This document shows positions 60,726-64,000 of a DNA stretch of 64,000 bases, piece after piece. The translations under genes and the position numbers were made by a program. The stretch spans positions 8,648,264 to 8,712,263 of the forward strand of contig CM059972.1 of the NCBI GenBank assembly GCA_030490835.1. Reading direction: 5' to 3'. The notes below the pieces were generated by a model. That model did no database searches and was not told where the DNA came from. It worked only from the letters and a program-made list of their open reading frames with translations. The stretch's first letter is position 1. The number at the start of each line of letters is the position of its first letter. This stretch comes from Annona cherimola. Its lineage: Eukaryota; Streptophyta; Magnoliopsida; Magnoliales; Annonaceae.

Positions 60726-61156
60726 GAAGAGATGAAGACGCCGGGGGCAGCACCGCAGCAGGAAGTTGCCGTTGGGACTTCTCGTGGTCGTCGACGACGA
60801 ACGGACGACAGACGATGTTTTTTTTTTTTTTTTTTTTACATTCGCAGAATCGACGAACCGGTCGCATACGGTCGAACCACATTGTCTGGTTCGAGCGGTT
60901 TAATGCAATTAAACCGAACCATAGGTAAACGAACCGGGCATAGGACCGGTTCCCGGTTAGACCGGTCGGACCGGCCGGTCCGGTCCGGTCCGGTTCTAAC
61001 AACACTGATTTTTTTTGCTTTTTTTTAAGAAAAAAACTCTTATTCCAAGTGTGCTTAATTCATAAATCTAAGTTTTGCTATTTTCGACTATACGTAAAAC
61101 AATATATATACATATCTTTAAACATGATAAAATTTAATTTATAGAATATTTATCAT

Positions 61157-61519
61157 GATATATTTTAGTTTAAAATACAATATTCATTTATTTTTAGCTT
61201 TAGTTATATTTATCTTTATGAGCAATTAAGCATGTTTATATACAATTTTTTTAAATTTATAATGCTTTTATATATTTATTTTTAATTTTTTAAAAATTAA
61301 ATATTTTAAAGGGTGGAAAATGACTTAAATGCTGAAATGCTTTTGAAACTGATGATTTAAAAAAAATTAAAGATAAACATATAAAAGTACTGTAAAATGG
61401 TAACATTTTGTATATAGATTAAACATACTTAGAAAAATATATTTATGAAGAAAAAATTTAAAAAATATAACTGACTGTACAAAATAAATGAATACTGTAT
61501 TTTAATTTAAAATACATCG
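61157..61519. mobile_element. Hairpin (foldback) element
   Basis: The left arm has tttaaaatacaatattcatt and the right arm, inverted, has attaaaatacagtattcatt. Pairing extends over about 100 bp into catgtttatatac. No coding capacity. Confidence 0.65.
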
Positions 61520-61837
61520 GATTGTTTGGTAAAATAAAAAATTGAGTGACGTTTTTTTTGTGCTCGGTGAAAATCATGCATTAAATGCTATAGAGTGTGG
61601 CGGGCATCGTATAACAGCTATGGAGTGTGGGCCGCGTAGCCCCTTCATTAAATGCTTGTTTGTTTTAAATTCATAGATGCAGGCACTGGCTGAGTACATG
61701 TACGGATGAACCTGTGAGGCAACTGCACTTGATTCCATGACATGGCTGTTTTTCTCATGCGGCCACCGGCTTGAAAAGTTTTGCCCAAGAAGTGCGAGTT
61801 TTGCACATTCACACTTATGATGATGTATATAATCATG
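61520..61837. other. Intergenic DNA
   Basis: No gene. A short imperfect repeat of ctat(a/g)gagtgtgg occurs at about 61589 and 61618, and attaaatgct flanks both. Function unknown. Confidence 0.4.
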
Positions 61838-62358
61838 CTCTGTTTATTAACATACAAAACTTTTCAAACAAAAATTTTTTCAAACAAAAATTTTTTAATC
61901 TAAGAGGACGTTTGGTAACGTCTCACCATGGTAACCATGGTTTTTCTATGGTATTTCGTTTCCCAATGCCAATTATTATTCTATCAATCACACATTTTTC
62001 TACTTTTACCCTTACATTCCAATCATTTTCCCTACCAACTACATACAACAAACTTATTTATTCCAACTATACATCTATCATTTCTTATCAATCACACATT
62101 TATTAAAAAATTCTCTTTTTCATTTCCCACAATTTCCCACAATCCCATCATTTTACACATTCACAAACATCTCCTAAAACTTTTCACTCTTCCCAATTCT
62201 TCACTTTTTAAAAAAAAAATTCTTCACTTTTTTCTACACAACTATTCTACTTTTTAATTAATTTTTTTACTCTTCAACATTATTTATATCATTTTATCAT
62301 GTTTCAAAAATTTTTACACAAATTTTTTTGTTAAAGTTCTATCACTTCTCAAACACAA
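61838..62358. mobile_element. Tourist-like MITE interrupted by a second MITE
   Basis: The left part (about 61838-61903) and right part (62175-62358, ending cttctcaaacac) together make a reverse-orientation Tourist-like MITE (aaaacttttcactc, catcatttta motifs). The element 61904-62174 lies between them. The outer ends are approximate. Confidence 0.55.
61904..62174. mobile_element. Inner MITE with TAA duplication
   Basis: The ends are GAGGACGTTTGG and CAAACATCTCC, flanked by TAA (61901-61903 and 62175-62177). The palindrome ccatggtaaccatgg sits near the left end. Its interior differs from the main Tourist-like family, so this is a second PIF/Harbinger-type MITE family. Confidence 0.75.
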
Positions 62359-62486
62359 TTTAAATATACTTAAGGTTCATTTAGCAAAATAAGAAAAAAT
62401 AAAAAATGAGAACTACATTTTTCTAATAAACTTTAATCATTTTAATTACTTTAATTATCATATTTTCACTTTTATCCTTATATTTT

Positions 62487-62771
62487 AGAGTAATTTAAAA
62501 ATATACCTACTTAGTTTGATCAAAATTACAAATATACTCACAGTTTCAAAAATAATAAATAACCCCATATAGTCTAACCATAATTGCAAATAATCCTCGT
62601 GTTGTTATAACACCCTCATGTTGTGGCTGTATTTGCAAAAATATACAAACTATGTTTGTGTATTTGTAGTTTTAGAAATTAAGTGGTATATTTATTTTTT
62701 GCAAATAACCCCCATAGTTTGTATATTTGCAATTTTGATCAAACTAGGAGGATATATTTGCAAGTTACCCT
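62487..62771. mobile_element. Foldback MITE with 7-bp duplication
   Basis: The inverted ends agagtaattt and agggtaactt continue into paired arms that each contain agtttgatcaaaattacaaa or its complement. The same 7 bp, atatttt, flanks both sides (62480-62486 and 62772-62778). It is 285 bp long. Confidence 0.78.
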
Positions 62772-62968
62772 ATATTTTAGTTATTTTTGCATACTTCATT
62801 TTTTACTCCCACTTTACTCCAATTATGTCACATTGTTCTCAATTTACACTTTCCACATACCTTCCAAAATGTTCCTTTAGAATAAGAGTTTTATTGAAAA
62901 AACTCGAAAATAAAAAATATGTTTTCTCCAGTTGAAACAGCTACCATGGAAATGATCAATGCTCGGGC

Positions 62969-63640
62969 TAGGAGTGCAACTTGGGCCGGGTTGAATCCGA
63001 ACCTGGCCCACCGAACCCGAATTTTAACGGTTTTAAAACTTACTTTTCTATAACCCGAGCTTGAAAAACCTGAACCCGAGGAACCCAATTTATAAATATG
63101 ATAAAATTAGGGTTCAAGTGAACTTGAACCCGAATAACCCAAGCCTGATTTCCTTGTTTATATTTACTATAAAATATATTATATACATAATATCTAAACA
63201 AAATTTATTTATATTTATATTTCAATACATGTATGATATATTGCAATTATATTATAAAAAAATATATTATTTTCATTTGTATTTATCTTTTTTCTATCAT
63301 TTACTTTTATGTCTATTAATTTTATTCTTTTATCTTCTTTTCGATGTTAATTTTTTTTAGAAATATTCTTTATATTGCTATATTTTTTAAAATTTGTAGT
63401 TTAAATATGTATTATTATTTTTGCTTACGTGATTTGCATTATTATATATTTATAAAAAATTTAAACTTATCACTCTTAAATAAAATGTAGAATTATCAGC
63501 TTAAATTCCAACAAAAAACTCAACCCTTTCAAAAATAAGATTAGGGTTTAGATTTTATAAATAAAGTTAAAATTAAGATTAATATTTTATAAATATAGTT
63601 AAGTTTAATGTTGAGATGAATTCGAGTTTTATCACCCTTA
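62969..63640. mobile_element. Non-autonomous hAT element, TAGGGGTGCAAC family
   Basis: The left end taggagtgcaacttggg is clear and is followed by aacccgaa subterminal motifs. The right end, atcaccctta at 63631-63640, is decayed and preceded by ttagggtttag-type motifs. The flanks gctcgggc and gcatgggt match at only five of eight positions. It is 672 bp long. Confidence 0.62.
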
Positions 63641-64000
63641 GCATGGGTGTTGGCTTGACCCCCCTCTAACAAGTGAAACCGGGAACGAATTCAGTTTTAC
63701 GTGGAAAACTCACGGTACAACTCAACTTGTTCCAAATTTGGTCGGTTATGTCATGGAAATTTGTATGGGTGCCTGTTAGCTGCTATAAATTTTATTATAC
63801 ACCCTCATAATATTAATATACACGTGAATACGTTTTTTGGATGTTACACGTATAGCTCTTATTAGTTAGTGAGAACCTAGTAATACTATTAGACACACGC
63901 ACACACTACGTTTCGTTAACAAATACTGTTATTCTACGTGTATATTACTTAGAATTAGGTTGTTATTTTTATACTTTATTGGTCCACTGCTATATTATTT
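63641..64000. other. Window end, nothing identified
   Basis: AT-rich DNA with a short less AT-rich stretch near 63655-63720. No gene or element end can be supported. Confidence 0.5.

Larger units (their letters stand above)
59468..61007. mobile_element. Non-autonomous hAT element, CAGTGTTGTTAGAACC family
   Basis: The ends are CAATGTTGTCAGAACCG and, read inverted, CAGTGTTGTTAGAACCG. A perfect 8-bp duplication attttttt flanks it (59460-59467 and 61008-61015). Subterminal zones are dense in aaccggtt and ggtccggt motifs. The 1,540-bp interior contains a hairpin MITE (59833-60114) and a GC-rich minisatellite (60194-60725), with no transposase. It belongs to a different family from the TAGGGGTGCAAC elements. 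Decayed relatives lie at 33689-41623 and 23390-23516. Confidence 0.92.

Noticed and set aside
60200..61028. Frames up to 174 codons on both strands
   Set aside because: They are produced by the gtcgccggaaatgga minisatellite, have no family resemblance and run into the hAT terminal repeat.
1..64000. CRISPR arrays, bacterial operons, plasmid or viral genes
   Set aside because: There are no regularly spaced short repeats, no prokaryotic gene layout, and all retroelement coding sequence is Ty1/copia.

Overview
This is nuclear DNA from a flowering plant. The evidence is AT-rich sequence, GT/AG introns up to 3.7 kb, a Ty1/copia element primed by initiator-Met tRNA, hAT elements, and dense small MITEs with TAA target duplications. 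I cannot place the species. Two thirds or more of the window is transposon or duplicated DNA. Only one gene looks complete.

Left part (1-33,500). One segment occurs three times: copy A at 1-10,385 (cut by the window edge), partial copy C at 10,630-14,645, and copy B at 23,749-33,490. Each copy carries the last two exons of a methyltransferase gene of the plant COMT-type family, closest by memory to nicotinate N-methyltransferase (trigonelline synthase). No copy has the upstream exons. A lone first exon of the same family lies at 17,748-18,287 and is cut off by a truncated hAT transposon whose transposase frame (18,284-20,284, minus strand) is otherwise open. The copies differ by clean insertions with target-site duplications: an hAT element only in A (with an empty site in B), an hAT element nested in an older hAT element only in B, a 470-bp element only in B (with an empty site in A), and a solo LTR only in C.

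Middle part (33,680-41,630). A small hAT element (8-bp duplication ATTAAAAA) is split by a decayed Ty1/copia retrotransposon with both LTRs, PBS, polypurine tract and gag-protease-integrase-RT-RNase H remnants on the minus strand. The copia leader itself holds a Tourist-like MITE, so three elements are nested. A GC-richer stretch at 41,640-43,090 has no gene I can support. The interval 43,100-48,560 is intergenic, with MITEs, hairpins and short duplications.

Right part (48,560-59,100). An eight-exon gene on the plus strand encodes an 874-residue RING-finger protein, a likely E3 ubiquitin ligase with a C-terminal C3HC4 RING, a coiled coil and a Trp/acid-rich centre. Its frame can be followed exactly across all seven coding introns. 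About 380 bp past its stop lies another hAT element (59,468-61,007, TSD ATTTTTTT) that contains a hairpin MITE and a GC-rich minisatellite. The rest of the window holds hairpin elements, nested MITEs and one more TAGG-type hAT element.

Identities and family names come from reading the sequence and from memory. No alignment or database search was run.
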